From positions 1-53,590 of the forward strand of contig JAKAEO010000004.1 of NCBI GenBank assembly GCA_021818285.1: a stretch of DNA of 53,590 nucleotides, in the 5' to 3' direction. Numbering within the stretch: the first letter of the stretch is position 1; every line of letters begins with the position of its first letter. The notes beneath the pieces were generated by a model. The model was not told the DNA's origin, ran no database searches, and saw only the letters and a list, made by a program, of their open reading frames with translations. This DNA is from Myxococcales bacterium (GTDB lineage Bacteria; Myxococcota; Myxococcia; Myxococcales; Anaeromyxobacteraceae). This document shows, piece by piece, positions 1 to 9,942 of the stretch. Both the position numbers and the translations under genes were made by a program.

Positions 1-1097
<1,097 letters not shown>

Positions 1098-1119
1098 GGT
1101 CTCTCCCTTTCCCGGTGCC

Positions 1120-2349
1120 CTAGAAGATCTCGCCGAGCCACTTCTGCATGCGGTTGCGGACCTTCCGGTAGACGTTCTCCTCGCGGATCTTGAAGTAGGG
1201 GCTGCCGTCGTGCTGCCGCGCCCCGTAGATCACCAGCCCCACCGCGGTGGCGAACATCGGGCTCTTCACCACGTCCACCAGCCCGCCGATGCCGCGCGGC
1301 ATCCCGCGCCGCACCGGCATGCCCACCACCTCCTCGGCCATCTCCGGCATGCCGGCGAGCAGCGTGGAGCCGCCGGTGATCACCACCCCGGAGGCCAGCA
1401 GCTCCTCCATGCCGCAGCGCTGGATCTCGTGCTGCACCAGCATGAAGATCTCCTCCACCCGCGGCTCGACGATCTCCGCCAGGATCTGGCGCGACAGCAC
1501 CCGGGGGGCGCCGCCGCCGACGCTGGGCACCTCGATGGTCTCGGTCTTGTCCACCATCGAGGCCAGGGCGCAGCCGTAGGCCTTCTTGATGCGCTCGGCC
1601 TCGTGGGTGGGGGTGCGCAGCCCCACGGCGATGTCGTTGGTGAGGTGGTTGCCGCCCAGCGCCAGCACCGCGGTGTGGGTGATGGCGCCGTTGTGGAAGA
1701 TGGCGATGTCGGTGGTGCCGCCGCCGATGTCCACCAGGCAGACGCCCAGCTCCTTCTCGTCCTCGGAGAGCACCGCCAGCGAGGAGGCCAGCGGCTGGAG
1801 CACGATGTCGGCCACGTTCAGCCCGGTGCGCTGGGCGCACTTCACGATGTTCTGGGCGCTGGAGACGGCGCCGGTGACGATCAGGGCCTTGGCCTCGAGC
1901 CGCACCCCGCTCATCCCCACCGGCTCCTTCACGCCGTCCTGGTCGTCGACGATGAACTCCTGGGGCAGGACGTGGATCACCTCGCGGTCGAGCGGGATGG
2001 CCACGGCCTTGGCCTGGTCCACCACCCGGTCGACGTCGGCCTGGCGCACCTCCTTGTCCTTCACCGCCACCACCCCGTGGGAGGGGAAGGCCTTGATGTG
2101 GCCGCCGGCGATGCCGGTGTACACGGTGGAGATCTCGCAGCCGGCCATGTGCTCGGCCTCCTCGATCCCCCGCTTGATGCTGGCCACGGTGGCGTCGATG
2201 TTGACCACCACCCCCTTGCGCAGCCCCTTGGACGGGTGCGAGCCGATCCCGATGATGTCGATCCCCTCGTCGGTCACCTCGCCGACGATGGCGCAGATCT
2301 TGGTCGTGCCGATGTCCAGTCCGACGAGGATGTCTCCGCTCTTCGCCAT
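1120..2349 (-). CDS. ftsA: Cell division protein FtsA
   Basis: FtsA is an actin-like ATPase that ties FtsZ filaments to the inner membrane and recruits later divisome proteins. The 409-residue length is normal. The phosphate-1 motif [17 protein letters not shown] is at about 8-24, the phosphate-2 motif [13 protein letters not shown] is near 206, and the adenosine motif [13 protein letters not shown] lies further on. The extreme C-terminus ([12 protein letters not shown]) looks like the amphipathic membrane-targeting helix. The ATG at 2349 has a strong ribosome-binding site (GGAGGTGGTGAC). The gene sits 43 nt after ftsQ and 22 nt before ftsZ, the standard ftsQAZ order. Confidence 0.98.
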   Translation of the reverse strand: MAKSGDILVGLDIGTTKICAIVGEVTDEGIDIIGIGSHPSKGLRKGVVVNIDATVASIKRGIEEAEHMAGCEISTVYTGIAGGHIKAFPSHGVVAVKDKEVRQADVDRVVDQAKAVAIPLDREVIHVLPQEFIVDDQDGVKEPVGMSGVRLEAKALIVTGAVSSAQNIVKCAQRTGLNVADIVLQPLASSLAVLSEDEKELGVCLVDIGGGTTDIAIFHNGAITHTAVLALGGNHLTNDIAVGLRTPTHEAERIKKAYGCALASMVDKTETIEVPSVGGGAPRVLSRQILAEIVEPRVEEIFMLVQHEIQRCGMEELLASGVVITGGSTLLAGMPEMAEEVVGMPVRRGMPRGIGGLVDVVKSPMFATAVGLVIYGARQHDGSPYFKIREENVYRKVRNRMQKWLGEIF

Positions 2350-2392
2350 GTCACCACCTCCGGGCGAGTTGGCGCAGTCGCGCTTCGCCCAC

Positions 2393-3244
2393 CTAGAGCC
2401 CTCTCGGGCTCGCTCCCACCAGTCGCGCGCCGGACAGCCCGCTCGGCCGGACGGTCACCCAGGACGGGTGGGCCCGGTTGTCGAGCAGGATGGCGTCGGC
2501 GCGCTTCCCGTCGGCGCGGAGCGCCGCCAGGACCGCCTTCAGCCGTTCCAGCTTGGGCGCCGTGTCACCGGTGCCCAGCCGCACTTGAAGCCCCTCCTCG
2601 CCGGCGTAGACGGTGACGCCGTCCACGCCGTCGAGGTGGATCTCGGAGAGGGGCAGCGCCCGGTCGAGGCCGGCGGCCGCCCAGGCGCCGGCGAGCTGGA
2701 GGGCGCCGCCGAGCAGCGCCTCCACGTCGGCGCGCCGCTGCACGTAGTCGTCGCGGCTGAACCCGGTGACCAGCGGCAGGTCCAGCCCGTCGCCGGGCAG
2801 GGCCCGCTTGAAGACCCGGGCCTCGCGGTCCACCAGGTAGAGGCCGCCCAGGTCCACCAGCGCCGCCGCCTCGCGCTCGGTCACCCGGACCTCCAGGGCC
2901 GGGGGCCAGCGGCGCCGGACCTCGACCCGCTCCACCCAGGGCTCCCGGGCCATCGCCCGCTCCACCGCCTCGACGTCGGCGAGGAGCAGGTTGTCGCCGC
3001 GCTTCACCGGCGAGCGCTCCAGCAGCTCGTCGGCGGCGGCCGAGGAGAGGCCGGAGAAGCGGATCTCCCGGATGCGCATCGCCTCGCCGGTGGTGAGCCA
3101 GCGCCAGCCGGCCCAGCCGGAGGCCGCCAGCGCGGCGAGCAGCGCCAGCGCGACGGCGCGGCGGCCGACCGCGCGCGCGGTCCGCGCGGCCGAGGCCGCC
3201 TGCTGTGCGCGATCGACGCGCCTCCGGTTCCGACCCCGTCCCAC
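2393..3244 (-). CDS. ftsQ: Cell division protein FtsQ (POTRA domain)
   Basis: FtsQ is a bitopic inner-membrane divisome protein linking cytoplasmic and periplasmic division proteins. The 283-residue product has an Arg-rich cytoplasmic N-terminus, one membrane helix (about 29-50, AVALALLAALAASGWAGW), then a POTRA domain beginning MRIREIRFSGLSSAAADELL, followed by the FtsQ beta domain. The start is GTG at 3244. The gene is cut off from the upstream dcw genes by a block of plus-strand genes, so ftsQAZ must use a promoter in 3245-3447 or read-through from elsewhere. I could not pick a convincing minus-strand promoter there. Confidence 0.93.
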   Translation of the reverse strand: MGRGRNRRRVDRAQQAASAARTARAVGRRAVALALLAALAASGWAGWRWLTTGEAMRIREIRFSGLSSAAADELLERSPVKRGDNLLLADVEAVERAMAREPWVERVEVRRRWPPALEVRVTEREAAALVDLGGLYLVDREARVFKRALPGDGLDLPLVTGFSRDDYVQRRADVEALLGGALQLAGAWAAAGLDRALPLSEIHLDGVDGVTVYAGEEGLQVRLGTGDTAPKLERLKAVLAALRADGKRADAILLDNRAHPSWVTVRPSGLSGARLVGASPRGL

Positions 3245-3382
3245 GCACCGCCCCCAGCACCCCGCCCGCCCACGCCCGCTAGCAGGCGCTATCGCCCGGC
3301 TGTCGAGGATGCCCCATCGATCGGCGAAGGCAAGTTTTCGATGCCACGGCGCTTTCCGGTGCCGGGGGGGCGATATCGGAAG

Positions 3383-3411
3383 TTGACCCGGCCGGGACCT
3401 GCATCGATGAT
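3383..3411 (+). promoter_or_regulatory. Candidate sigma-70 promoter for the cytochrome cassette
   Basis: TTGACC at 3383-3388 is followed, after 17 bp, by GATGAT at 3406-3411. That matches the -35 box at 5 of 6 and the -10 box at 4 of 6 positions. It points toward the trihaem cytochrome gene whose ATG is at 3448. The surrounding 203-bp gap also separates the divergent ftsQ start. Assigned by eye only. Confidence 0.45.
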
Positions 3412-3447
3412 GGTCCGCCGAAACCCCAGCATCGAGAGGTCACACGC

Positions 3448-3774
3448 ATGGAGTGGAGGCACCTGTTCGTCGTGGCGGTCGGAGCCGGCATCCTCGGGGT
3501 GGCGGGAGGGGTGGGGGCGGCGGGGAGGAGCCTGGCGCCGATCCCGCAGGAGCAGGCGGTCTCCACCCACGGACCGTTCGAGATGGGCGACTGCGGCACC
3601 TGCCACGTGGGCAGGGCCCCGAGCCCGGGCAAGCTGCTCAAGCCTGCGAGCGAGCTGTGCCTCGACTGCCACGAGGAATTCGCGGCCCAGGTGGCGAAGC
3701 ACCCCCGGGTGAAGGGGAACTGCACCATGTGCCACTCGCCGCACAACGCGCGGAAGAAGAAGCTGCTGCTGTGA
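3448..3774 (+). CDS. Small trihaem c-type cytochrome (doubled CXXCH family)
   Basis: This is a 108-residue exported electron-transfer protein. An N-terminal hydrophobic stretch (about 6-26) is a signal peptide or anchor. Three haem-binding motifs follow: CGTCH at 49-53, CLDCH at 71-75 and CTMCH at 92-96, ending in a Lys-rich tail. Its whole mature part resembles the first module of the ten-haem cytochrome encoded just downstream (shared pattern GDCxxCH, LCxxCHEEF, CxxCHxPHN, KKLL). The two are probably a duplication. An AGAGG ribosome-binding site precedes the ATG. It is the first gene of a four-gene plus-strand block inside the dcw cluster. The redox partner cannot be told from sequence. Confidence 0.9.
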   Translation: MEWRHLFVVAVGAGILGVAGGVGAAGRSLAPIPQEQAVSTHGPFEMGDCGTCHVGRAPSPGKLLKPASELCLDCHEEFAAQVAKHPRVKGNCTMCHSPHNARKKKLLL

Positions 3775-3922
3775 GTGGACGGGGGCGCCTCTCCGACACC
3801 GCCACAAACCGCCGGGTGACCCCCATCAAGGCGCGAGGGGGCCTCCTTGTCCTAGATCCGCACGAACCCACCGCATTTCGATTGCGGTTCCCCGACAGGG
3901 GATTCCCCTGGGAGCACGCCCG

Positions 3923-5005
3923 ATGGCTTCGCGATCCTTCCGACTGGTGACCGTGCTGGCAGCGCTCGCGACGGCGCCGGGCGCCCTCGCCGCGCCGGCC
4001 AAGGGCCCGCGCGCCTCCACCAAGCACAGCTTCAAGGTGAACCTGGCGCCGCTGCCGCCGAGCGAGAAGGCGGCCTGGAGCCACGCGCCCTACGAGGCCG
4101 GCGACTGCAGCATCTGCCACGTGAACGCCGACCCCAAGAAGCCGGGGCCGGTGGCCAAGGCCGGCAACGACCTCTGCTACTCCTGCCACGAGGAGTTCCA
4201 GGAGGTGATGGCCCGCAAGTACAAGCACCCGCCGGCCACCGAGAGCTGCCTGAACTGCCACAACCCGCACAACTCGAAGGAGAAGAAGCTGCTGGTCGCG
4301 GAGCTGGGCACGCTCTGCAAGGACTGCCACCGGCAGATCAAGGACCTGGCCGAGAAGTCCAAGGTGAAGCACGGGGCGCTGGACCAGGGCGAGAAGTGCG
4401 CCAACTGCCACAACCCCCACGGCGCCAACATCGAGAAGCTGCTCATCCAGCTGCCCTTCGACCTGTGCGTGAACTGCCACTCGGTCGACAACATGAAGGA
4501 CCACAACGGCGTCACCCTGACCAACTTCAAGAAGTGGCTGCAGGAGAACAAGGTGTGGCACGCGCCGGTGGCGGCCAAGGACTGCTCCGCCTGCCACCGC
4601 ACCCACGGCGGCGAGAACTTCCGGCTGCTGGTGGCCGAGTACCCGGCCAAGTTCTACGCGCCCTACGACCCGAAGAACTACGCGCTGTGCTACGGCTGCC
4701 ACAACGAGAAGGTGGTGTCGGTGCCGGAGACCAAGACCCTCACCAACTTCCGCGACGGCACCCGGAACCTGCACTACGTGCACGTGAACAAGCCGGACCG
4801 CGGCCGCACCTGCCGCGCCTGCCACGAGGTGCACGCCTCCAAGCAGCCGCACCACATCCGCGACGGCGTGCCCTACGGCCCCAAGGGCTGGATCCTGAAG
4901 ATCAACTACACCAAGACGCCGACCGGCGGGCAGTGCGCCAAGACCTGTCACGAGACCAAGTCCTACGTGAACCGTCCCGCCGCCGGCGGGCCGGCCAAGC
5001 GCTAG
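3923..5005 (+). CDS. Multihaem c-type cytochrome with nine CXXCH and one CX3CH site
   Basis: This is a 360-residue exported cytochrome with a signal peptide ending near AAPAKG (about residue 24). Haem motifs are at 62-66 (CSICH), 85-89, 109-113, 132-136, 159-163, 182-186, 221-225, 256-260 and 297-301 (CRACH). A tenth CAKTCH at 338-343 has three spacer residues. The motifs come in pairs with a CxxCHxPH...LL pattern, typical of the doubled-CXXCH cytochrome families used in periplasmic or outer-surface electron transfer. The ATG at 3923 follows GGGAG at good spacing, and the gene lies 148 bp after the trihaem gene. Number of haems is read from motifs; localisation beyond export is not shown. Confidence 0.9.
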   Translation: MASRSFRLVTVLAALATAPGALAAPAKGPRASTKHSFKVNLAPLPPSEKAAWSHAPYEAGDCSICHVNADPKKPGPVAKAGNDLCYSCHEEFQEVMARKYKHPPATESCLNCHNPHNSKEKKLLVAELGTLCKDCHRQIKDLAEKSKVKHGALDQGEKCANCHNPHGANIEKLLIQLPFDLCVNCHSVDNMKDHNGVTLTNFKKWLQENKVWHAPVAAKDCSACHRTHGGENFRLLVAEYPAKFYAPYDPKNYALCYGCHNEKVVSVPETKTLTNFRDGTRNLHYVHVNKPDRGRTCRACHEVHASKQPHHIRDGVPYGPKGWILKINYTKTPTGGQCAKTCHETKSYVNRPAAGGPAKR

Positions 5006-5024
5006 GCGGTCGAGGGAGCCGCAC

Positions 5025-5858
5025 GTGAAGAGACGCCTCCTGCTCTGGGCCCTGGGGGGGGCTCTCTCCGGGGTCATCTGGCCCCTGGCCGGGTTCGCCT
5101 TCGCCAACGTGGAGGTGGGGCAGGTCCTCCAGAACGAGGACATGCCCACCCTCGGCGGCGGCCACGCGCCCTTCCTCTCCCGCAAGGCGCTCGCCAACGT
5201 CTTCATCTTCTTCCGGCCCAACCAGGACCACTCCCTGGCGACCCTGAAGGCCATGGCCCTCTGCGAGAAGGAGTTCGCGCAGAAGCCGGTGCGCTGGGTG
5301 GCGGTGGTCTCCGACTCGGCCGAGAAGGCGGCGGTGCAGGCCACCGTCGCCGAGGCCGGGATCCAGATGCCGGTGCTGGTGGACGAGGGCGACCACCTCT
5401 ACGGCAAGCTCGGCGTGCGGCTCCACCCGGTGGTGGGCATCGCCGACGACAAGTTCCAGCTCGTCGCCTACGTGCCCTTCCACGAGATCAACTACTGCGA
5501 CATGGTCCGGGTACGGATCCGCAAGGCGCTCCACGAGGTGGACCAGGCGGCGGTGGATCGCGTCGACAACCCGCCCAAGGCGCTGATGCCCGACGACATC
5601 CCGGGCGCGGTCGCCAAGCGCCACGTGAAGCTCGGCGAGCTGCTGCTGAGGAGCCGGAGATGGGACAAGGCGGCCGAGAACGCCCGCTTCGCCATCGAGA
5701 AGCTGCCCGCCTACGCCCCGGCCCACGCGCTCCTCGGCAACGCCCTCGCCGGCCAGGGCCGCTGCGCCGAGGCGGGCAAGTCGTTCGAGACGGCGCTGCG
5801 GCTCGATCCCGCCAACCAGGCGGCGGCCGCGGGCCGGAAGGGCTGCGCCGGGAAGTGA
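5025..5858 (+). CDS. Exported redoxin-like protein with C-terminal TPR, lacking CXXC
   Basis: The 277-residue protein has a signal peptide (about 1-27), a thioredoxin-fold AhpC/TlpA-like domain (about 30-170) and a tetratricopeptide-type helical region (about 195-275). Where TlpA-like proteins carry CxxC after a WATWC-type strand, this one reads IFFRPNQDHS (61-70), so the usual dithiol site is absent. Four cysteines remain (80, 158, 247, 274). The next gene encodes a paralogue with cysteines at matching places. The gene starts 19 nt after the ten-haem cytochrome, so the two are probably co-transcribed. A role in cytochrome maturation, thiol sensing or scaffolding is possible but not shown. 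Confidence 0.82.
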   Translation: MKRRLLLWALGGALSGVIWPLAGFAFANVEVGQVLQNEDMPTLGGGHAPFLSRKALANVFIFFRPNQDHSLATLKAMALCEKEFAQKPVRWVAVVSDSAEKAAVQATVAEAGIQMPVLVDEGDHLYGKLGVRLHPVVGIADDKFQLVAYVPFHEINYCDMVRVRIRKALHEVDQAAVDRVDNPPKALMPDDIPGAVAKRHVKLGELLLRSRRWDKAAENARFAIEKLPAYAPAHALLGNALAGQGRCAEAGKSFETALRLDPANQAAAAGRKGCAGK

Positions 5859-5899
5859 GCTGCGGCGGCCACCGGGCCGCCCGCCGGGGGGAGGGGAAC

Positions 5900-6658
5900 G
5901 TGCGCATCGCTTCGCTGGGGCTGGCCGCGCTCGCGGCCGGGCTGCTCGCCGCGCCTGCCGCGGCGGCGGCCCACGTGGAGGCCGGCCGGCAGCTGGAGCA
6001 GCTGGAGCTGCCGGCGCTCGGGGGCGGGCGGCTCCCCCTCCTCGGCAAGGGCGCCCTCGACGTCCTGGTCTTCTTCCGGCCGGGGAACGAGCGCTCCGCC
6101 GACACCCTGGAGCGGCTGGCCGAGTGCGAGCCGGCGCTGGCCGCGAAGCAGGTGCGGGTGGTCGGGGTGGTCTCCTCCTCCGCGCCGGCCGGCGAGGTGC
6201 GGGCGGCGGTCGACCGGGCCGGGCTCCGGGCGCCGGTGCTGGTGGACGAGGGGGACGCGCTCTACGGCCGCCTCGAGCTGCGCCAGCACCCGGTGGTGGT
6301 GGTGGTGGACCGCCGGCACCGGGTGGCGGCGGTCGAGCCCTACCAGCGGCTGCGCTACTGCGAGATCGTGAAGGCGCGCATCGCCTTCCTGCTCGGCGAG
6401 ATCGGCCAGGCGGAGCTGGACCGGGTCCTGGCGCCGCCCAAGGCCGAGTTCCCGACGGCGGTGGCCGGCGGCGGCGCCGGGCGCTACGTGAAGCTCGGGG
6501 AGCGGGAGCTGGCGAAGGGCAACTGCGCCCTGGCGGTGAAGGCCTTCGACCACGCGCTGGCCATCGACCCCCGGCACCCGGGGGCGCTGGCCGGCAAGGC
6601 GCGGTGCGCCGGCGGGGCGGCCGCGCCGGCGAAGCCCGGGGCGCCCGCTACCCCTTGA
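5900..6658 (+). CDS. Second exported redoxin-TPR paralogue, lacking CXXC
   Basis: The 252-residue product resembles the preceding gene's product along its length: signal peptide (1-24), redoxin-like domain with VLVFFRPGNERS in place of the CXXC loop (about 55-66), then a shorter TPR region. Cysteines at 76, 154, 209 and 236 align with those of the neighbour. GTG at 5900 is chosen because a GGGGGAGGGG ribosome-binding site precedes it and the signal peptide follows directly. The stop codon at 6656-6658 overlaps the 3' end of the convergent ddl gene by 11 bp. Exact function is unknown. Confidence 0.8.
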   Translation: MRIASLGLAALAAGLLAAPAAAAAHVEAGRQLEQLELPALGGGRLPLLGKGALDVLVFFRPGNERSADTLERLAECEPALAAKQVRVVGVVSSSAPAGEVRAAVDRAGLRAPVLVDEGDALYGRLELRQHPVVVVVDRRHRVAAVEPYQRLRYCEIVKARIAFLLGEIGQAELDRVLAPPKAEFPTAVAGGGAGRYVKLGERELAKGNCALAVKAFDHALAIDPRHPGALAGKARCAGGAAAPAKPGAPATP

Positions 6659-7571
6659 GGGCGGCGCCCTCCAGCAGCCGCTCGCAGAGGTCGGGGAAGG
6701 GGATGGCGTTCCCCGCGGCGATCTTCGGCACCAGGCTGGTGGCCGTCATCCCCGGGAGCGTGTTCACCTCCAGGATGTACGGCGTCCCCCCGGCGAGGAT
6801 GAAGTCCACCCGGGCCACGCCGGCGCAGCCCAGCGCCGCGTAGGCCGCCTCGGCGGCGCGCGAGGCGGCGGCGGCCTCGCCGGCCGGGATGCGGGGCGGG
6901 TAGTGGTAGGCCGTCATCCCCGGCGTGTACTTGGCGACGTAGTCGTAGAACTCGCGGGTCGGGACGATCTCGATGGCGCCCAGCGCCACCCCGTCGAGCA
7001 CCGCGACGTTCACCTCGGTGCCCTTCACGTAGCGCTCGACGATGACGCCGCCCTTGTAGCGCGCCGCGTCCTCGCAGGCGGCGGCGAGCTGGGCCGGGTC
7101 CCGGGCGATGGCCACCCCCACCGAGGAGCCCTCGCCGCCCGGCTTCACCACCGCCGGCAGGCCGAAGGGCAGGTCGCCGGGCCCGATGCGCCCGGCGCGC
7201 GCCGCCGGGAAGGCGCGGTAGTCGATCACCGCGAGCCCGTGCTCCCGGAAGAGCAGCTTGGACATCACCTTGTCCATGCCCAGCGCCGAGGCCAGCACCC
7301 CCGACCCGGTGTAGGGGATGGCCATCGCCTCCAGCAGCCCCTGGATGGCGCCGTCCTCGCCCCAGCGGCCGTGCAGGGCGTTGAAGGCCACCTGCGCCCC
7401 CATGGCCCGCAGCCGCGTCGCCACCTCCAGGTCCACGTCGAGCAGGACCGCGTCGTACCCCCGGGCGCGCAGCGCCTCGGCGCAGGCCTGGCCGGTGTGG
7501 AGCGAGACCTCGCGCTCGCTGGAGCGCCCCCCGTAGAGCACCGCCACCTTGGCGTTCTTCCACTTCCCCAT
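6648..7571 (-). CDS. ddl: D-alanine--D-alanine ligase
   Basis: Ddl is a cytoplasmic ATP-grasp enzyme joining two D-Ala to give the dipeptide that MurF adds to the peptidoglycan precursor. The 307 residues begin MGKWKNAKVAVLYGGRSSER, the DdlB-type N-terminus. They contain the ATP-grasp stretch VVKPGGEGSSVGVAIA and the C-terminal metal/substrate motif EVNTLPGMT. An open frame continues upstream to 7820, but ATG 7571 has a clear GGTGGAGG ribosome-binding site and matches the family start. It is the last dcw gene before the cluster is interrupted. Its 3' end overlaps the convergent redoxin gene by 11 bp. Confidence 0.96.
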   Translation of the reverse strand: MGKWKNAKVAVLYGGRSSEREVSLHTGQACAEALRARGYDAVLLDVDLEVATRLRAMGAQVAFNALHGRWGEDGAIQGLLEAMAIPYTGSGVLASALGMDKVMSKLLFREHGLAVIDYRAFPAARAGRIGPGDLPFGLPAVVKPGGEGSSVGVAIARDPAQLAAACEDAARYKGGVIVERYVKGTEVNVAVLDGVALGAIEIVPTREFYDYVAKYTPGMTAYHYPPRIPAGEAAAASRAAEAAYAALGCAGVARVDFILAGGTPYILEVNTLPGMTATSLVPKIAAGNAIPFPDLCERLLEGAALKG

Positions 7572-7586
7572 GGTCGCCTCCACCTT

Positions 7587-7648
7587 CCCGGCGGGGAGGA
7601 GCCCCCGCCCCGCGCGCAGCCGCGCCCGGCGGGGGGAGAGCCCCCGCC
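7587..7648 (-). repeat. Tandem pair of hairpin-forming repeats between murB and ddl
   Basis: Two near-identical units lie at 7625-7648 and 7587-7609. Each can fold into a GC stem: GGCGGGGG with a GAGAG loop (plus-strand reading) in the first, and GGCGGGG with a 6-nt loop in the second. They fill most of the 77-bp gap between the murB stop and the ddl start. This is one of the few real gaps in the otherwise overlapping operon. They could act as pause, processing or attenuation structures. Confidence 0.6.
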
Positions 7649-8566
7649 TTACCAGATCCCCTCGTCCTCCGCGAACGCACCCGCCAGCCGCACCTCCGGC
7701 TCCAGCAGGATCCCGAAGCGCTCCCGCACCCGCGCCCGCGCCAGGCGGACGAGCGCGAGCACGTCGCGGGCGGTGGCACCGCCCCGGTTCACCACGAAGT
7801 TGGCGTGGAGGTCGGACCACATCGCGCCGCCGATGCGGTGGCCCTTGAGCCCCGCCGCCTCGACGAGCCGCCCGGCGTGATCGCCGGGGGGATTGCGGAA
7901 GGTGGAGCCGAAGCTGGGCTCGGAGAGCGGCTGGGTGGCGCGCCGCCTCTCGAGGTCCGCCCGCATCGCCTCGCGGGCCGCCTCCAGGTCGCCGGGGCGG
8001 AGCGCCACCTCGATGCGGGTGCAGATCCCCAGCTCCGGGAGCCGGCTGCGGCGGTAGCCGAAGCCCAGCGCCGCGGCCTCGACCCAGCCCAGGCCGTCCG
8101 CGGTGGCCACCTCGGCGCGGGTGAGCACGTCCTTCATCTCGCCGGCGCGGGTGCCGGCGTTCATGGCGGCGAGGCCGCCCAGCGTGCCCGGGATGCCGGC
8201 CGCGAACTCGGCGCCGGTGAGGCCGGCCGCGTGGGCCCGGGCCAGCAGCCGCGCCGCCGGCGCCCCGGCCGGGAGCACCAGCCGGCCCTCCCCGCCGCCC
8301 TCCTCGCCGAGGTCGGGCGGGAGGCGGACCACCACGCCGCGCACGCCGCGGTCGGCGACCAGGAGGTTCGCGCCGCCGCCCAGGGCCAGCCAGGGCACGC
8401 CCAGCCGGCGGCAGGCGGCGAGCAGCTCCACCAGGTCGCCGGCGTCGGCCGGACGGACCAGCAGGTCGGCGGGCCCGCCGACGCGGATGGAGGTGCGGGG
8501 CGCGAGCGGCGCGTCGCGCCAGGCCTCGCCGCGCACCCGGCGCGCGATCTCGTCCCGCCAGGTCAC
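7649..8566 (-). CDS. murB: UDP-N-acetylenolpyruvoylglucosamine reductase MurB
   Basis: MurB is a FAD enzyme that reduces UDP-GlcNAc-enolpyruvate with NADPH to UDP-MurNAc. The 305-residue product has the FAD_binding_4 segment ([37 protein letters not shown]) and the MurB C-terminal domain with [19 protein letters not shown]. In that stretch the Ser of GST is the expected proton donor. The conserved EPEVRLAG lies near the end. GTG 8566 is chosen because it overlaps the murC stop in GTGA. A longer open frame runs to 8716 but its extra N-terminus is antisense-like low-complexity sequence. Confidence 0.95.
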   Translation of the reverse strand: MTWRDEIARRVRGEAWRDAPLAPRTSIRVGGPADLLVRPADAGDLVELLAACRRLGVPWLALGGGANLLVADRGVRGVVVRLPPDLGEEGGGEGRLVLPAGAPAARLLARAHAAGLTGAEFAAGIPGTLGGLAAMNAGTRAGEMKDVLTRAEVATADGLGWVEAAALGFGYRRSRLPELGICTRIEVALRPGDLEAAREAMRADLERRRATQPLSEPSFGSTFRNPPGDHAGRLVEAAGLKGHRIGGAMWSDLHANFVVNRGGATARDVLALVRLARARVRERFGILLEPEVRLAGAFAEDEGIW

Positions 8567-9942
8567 GCGTGGAGCAGCCGGAGCAGCTCGGGCCCGACCT
8601 GGGTGACGTCGCCGGCCCCGAGGGTGAGGACGAGGTCGCCGGGCTGGACCCGCTCCCGCGCCGCCGCGGCCAGCCGCGAGCGCTCCCCCACGAAGGCGAC
8701 GTCGCGGTGGCCGCATGCCCGGATGGCCTCGGCCAGGTCGGCGCCGCCGCAGCCGGGGATGGGCTCCTCGCCGGCGGGGTAGGTGCTCCCCACCAGCAGC
8801 ACGTCGGCGTCGTTGAAGGCGGTGGTGAACTCGGCGAAGAGGTCGCGGGTCCGGGTGTAGCGGTGGGGCTGGAAGACGCAGACCACCCGGCGCCCGAAGG
8901 CCTCGCGCGCGCCGCGCAGCGTGGCCCGCACCTCGGCCGGGTGGTGGCCGTAGTCGTCGACCACCGTCACCCCGGCCGCCTCGCCGCGGACGGTGAAGCG
9001 GCGCTGCACGCCGGCGAAGGCGGCCAGCCCCTCCCGCGCCGTCTCGGTGGGGATGCCCAGCTCGTCGGAGAGGGCCAGCACCGCCAGGGCGTTCAGGGCG
9101 TTGTGCCGCCCCACCATGCCGGTCTCGAAGCGGCCCAGCGGCTCGCCGCGCCGGAAGGCGTCGAAGGAGACCCGGTGGCCGCGGGAGGCCACGTTCGCGG
9201 CCCGGTAGTCGGCCTGGGGCGCCTCGCCGTAGGTGACGAAGCGCTTCTCCACCTCGGGCAGGAGCGACTGGACCACCGGGTGGTCCAGGCAGAGCACCGC
9301 CAGGCCGTAGAAGGGCACGCGGTTCACGAAGTCCACGAAGCCCCGCCGCAGCGCCTCGGGGGTCTTCCAGTGGTCGAGGTGCTCCGGGTCGATGTTGGTG
9401 ACCACCGCCAGGGTGGGGGTGAAGTGCAGGAAGGAGCCGTCCGACTCGTCGGCCTCCACCACCATGTACTCGCCCTTGCCCAGCTTGGCGTTGGAGCCGA
9501 AGGCGTTCACCTTGCCGCCCACCACCGCGGTCGGGTCCAGGCCGGCGTAGGCCATGAGGTGGGCCGCCATCGAGGTGGTGGTGGTCTTGCCGTGCGAGCC
9601 GGCGATGGCCACCCCGTGCTTGAGCCGCATCAGCTCGGCCAGCATCTCGGCGCGGGGGATGACCGGGACCTTGCGGGCGCGGGCCGCGACCACCTCGGGG
9701 TTGTCCCGGCGCACCGCCGAGGAGATCACCACCACGTCGGCCTCCTCGACGTTGGCCGCCCGGTGCCCCTCGACGATGCGCCCGCCCAGCCCGGCCAGCC
9801 GGCGGGTGATCTCGCTGGCCTTGAGGTCCGAGCCGGAGACGGCGTAGCCCAGGTTCAGCAGCACCTCGGCGATGCCGCTCATGCCGATGCCGCCGACGCC
9901 GACGAAGTGGATGCGGGGGCGCCGCGAGAGGAAGAGGGTCAT
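8563..9942 (-). CDS. murC: UDP-N-acetylmuramate--L-alanine ligase MurC
   Basis: MurC is a cytoplasmic ATP-dependent ligase adding L-Ala to UDP-MurNAc. The 459 residues start [20 protein letters not shown], the MurC Rossmann N-terminus. They carry the ATP loop [11 protein letters not shown] and the conserved [12 protein letters not shown], with [10 protein letters not shown] in the C-terminal domain. The ATG at 9942 overlaps the murG stop (ATGA), and the stop overlaps the murB start. The open frame extends upstream to 10830, but that part is out-of-frame murG sequence. Confidence 0.97.
   Translation of the reverse strand: MTLFLSRRPRIHFVGVGGIGMSGIAEVLLNLGYAVSGSDLKASEITRRLAGLGGRIVEGHRAANVEEADVVVISSAVRRDNPEVVAARARKVPVIPRAEMLAELMRLKHGVAIAGSHGKTTTTSMAAHLMAYAGLDPTAVVGGKVNAFGSNAKLGKGEYMVVEADESDGSFLHFTPTLAVVTNIDPEHLDHWKTPEALRRGFVDFVNRVPFYGLAVLCLDHPVVQSLLPEVEKRFVTYGEAPQADYRAANVASRGHRVSFDAFRRGEPLGRFETGMVGRHNALNALAVLALSDELGIPTETAREGLAAFAGVQRRFTVRGEAAGVTVVDDYGHHPAEVRATLRGAREAFGRRVVCVFQPHRYTRTRDLFAEFTTAFNDADVLLVGSTYPAGEEPIPGCGGADLAEAIRACGHRDVAFVGERSRLAAAARERVQPGDLVLTLGAGDVTQVGPELLRLLHA

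Noticed and set aside
3245-3447. Minus-strand promoter for ftsQAZ
   Set aside because: Candidates such as TTGCCT with a 17-bp spacer have no acceptable -10 box, so no site is claimed although one is expected here.
7572-7820. N-terminal extension of Ddl
   Set aside because: The extra 83 codons are out-of-frame murB sequence, and ATG 7571 has a good ribosome-binding site and the family N-terminus.
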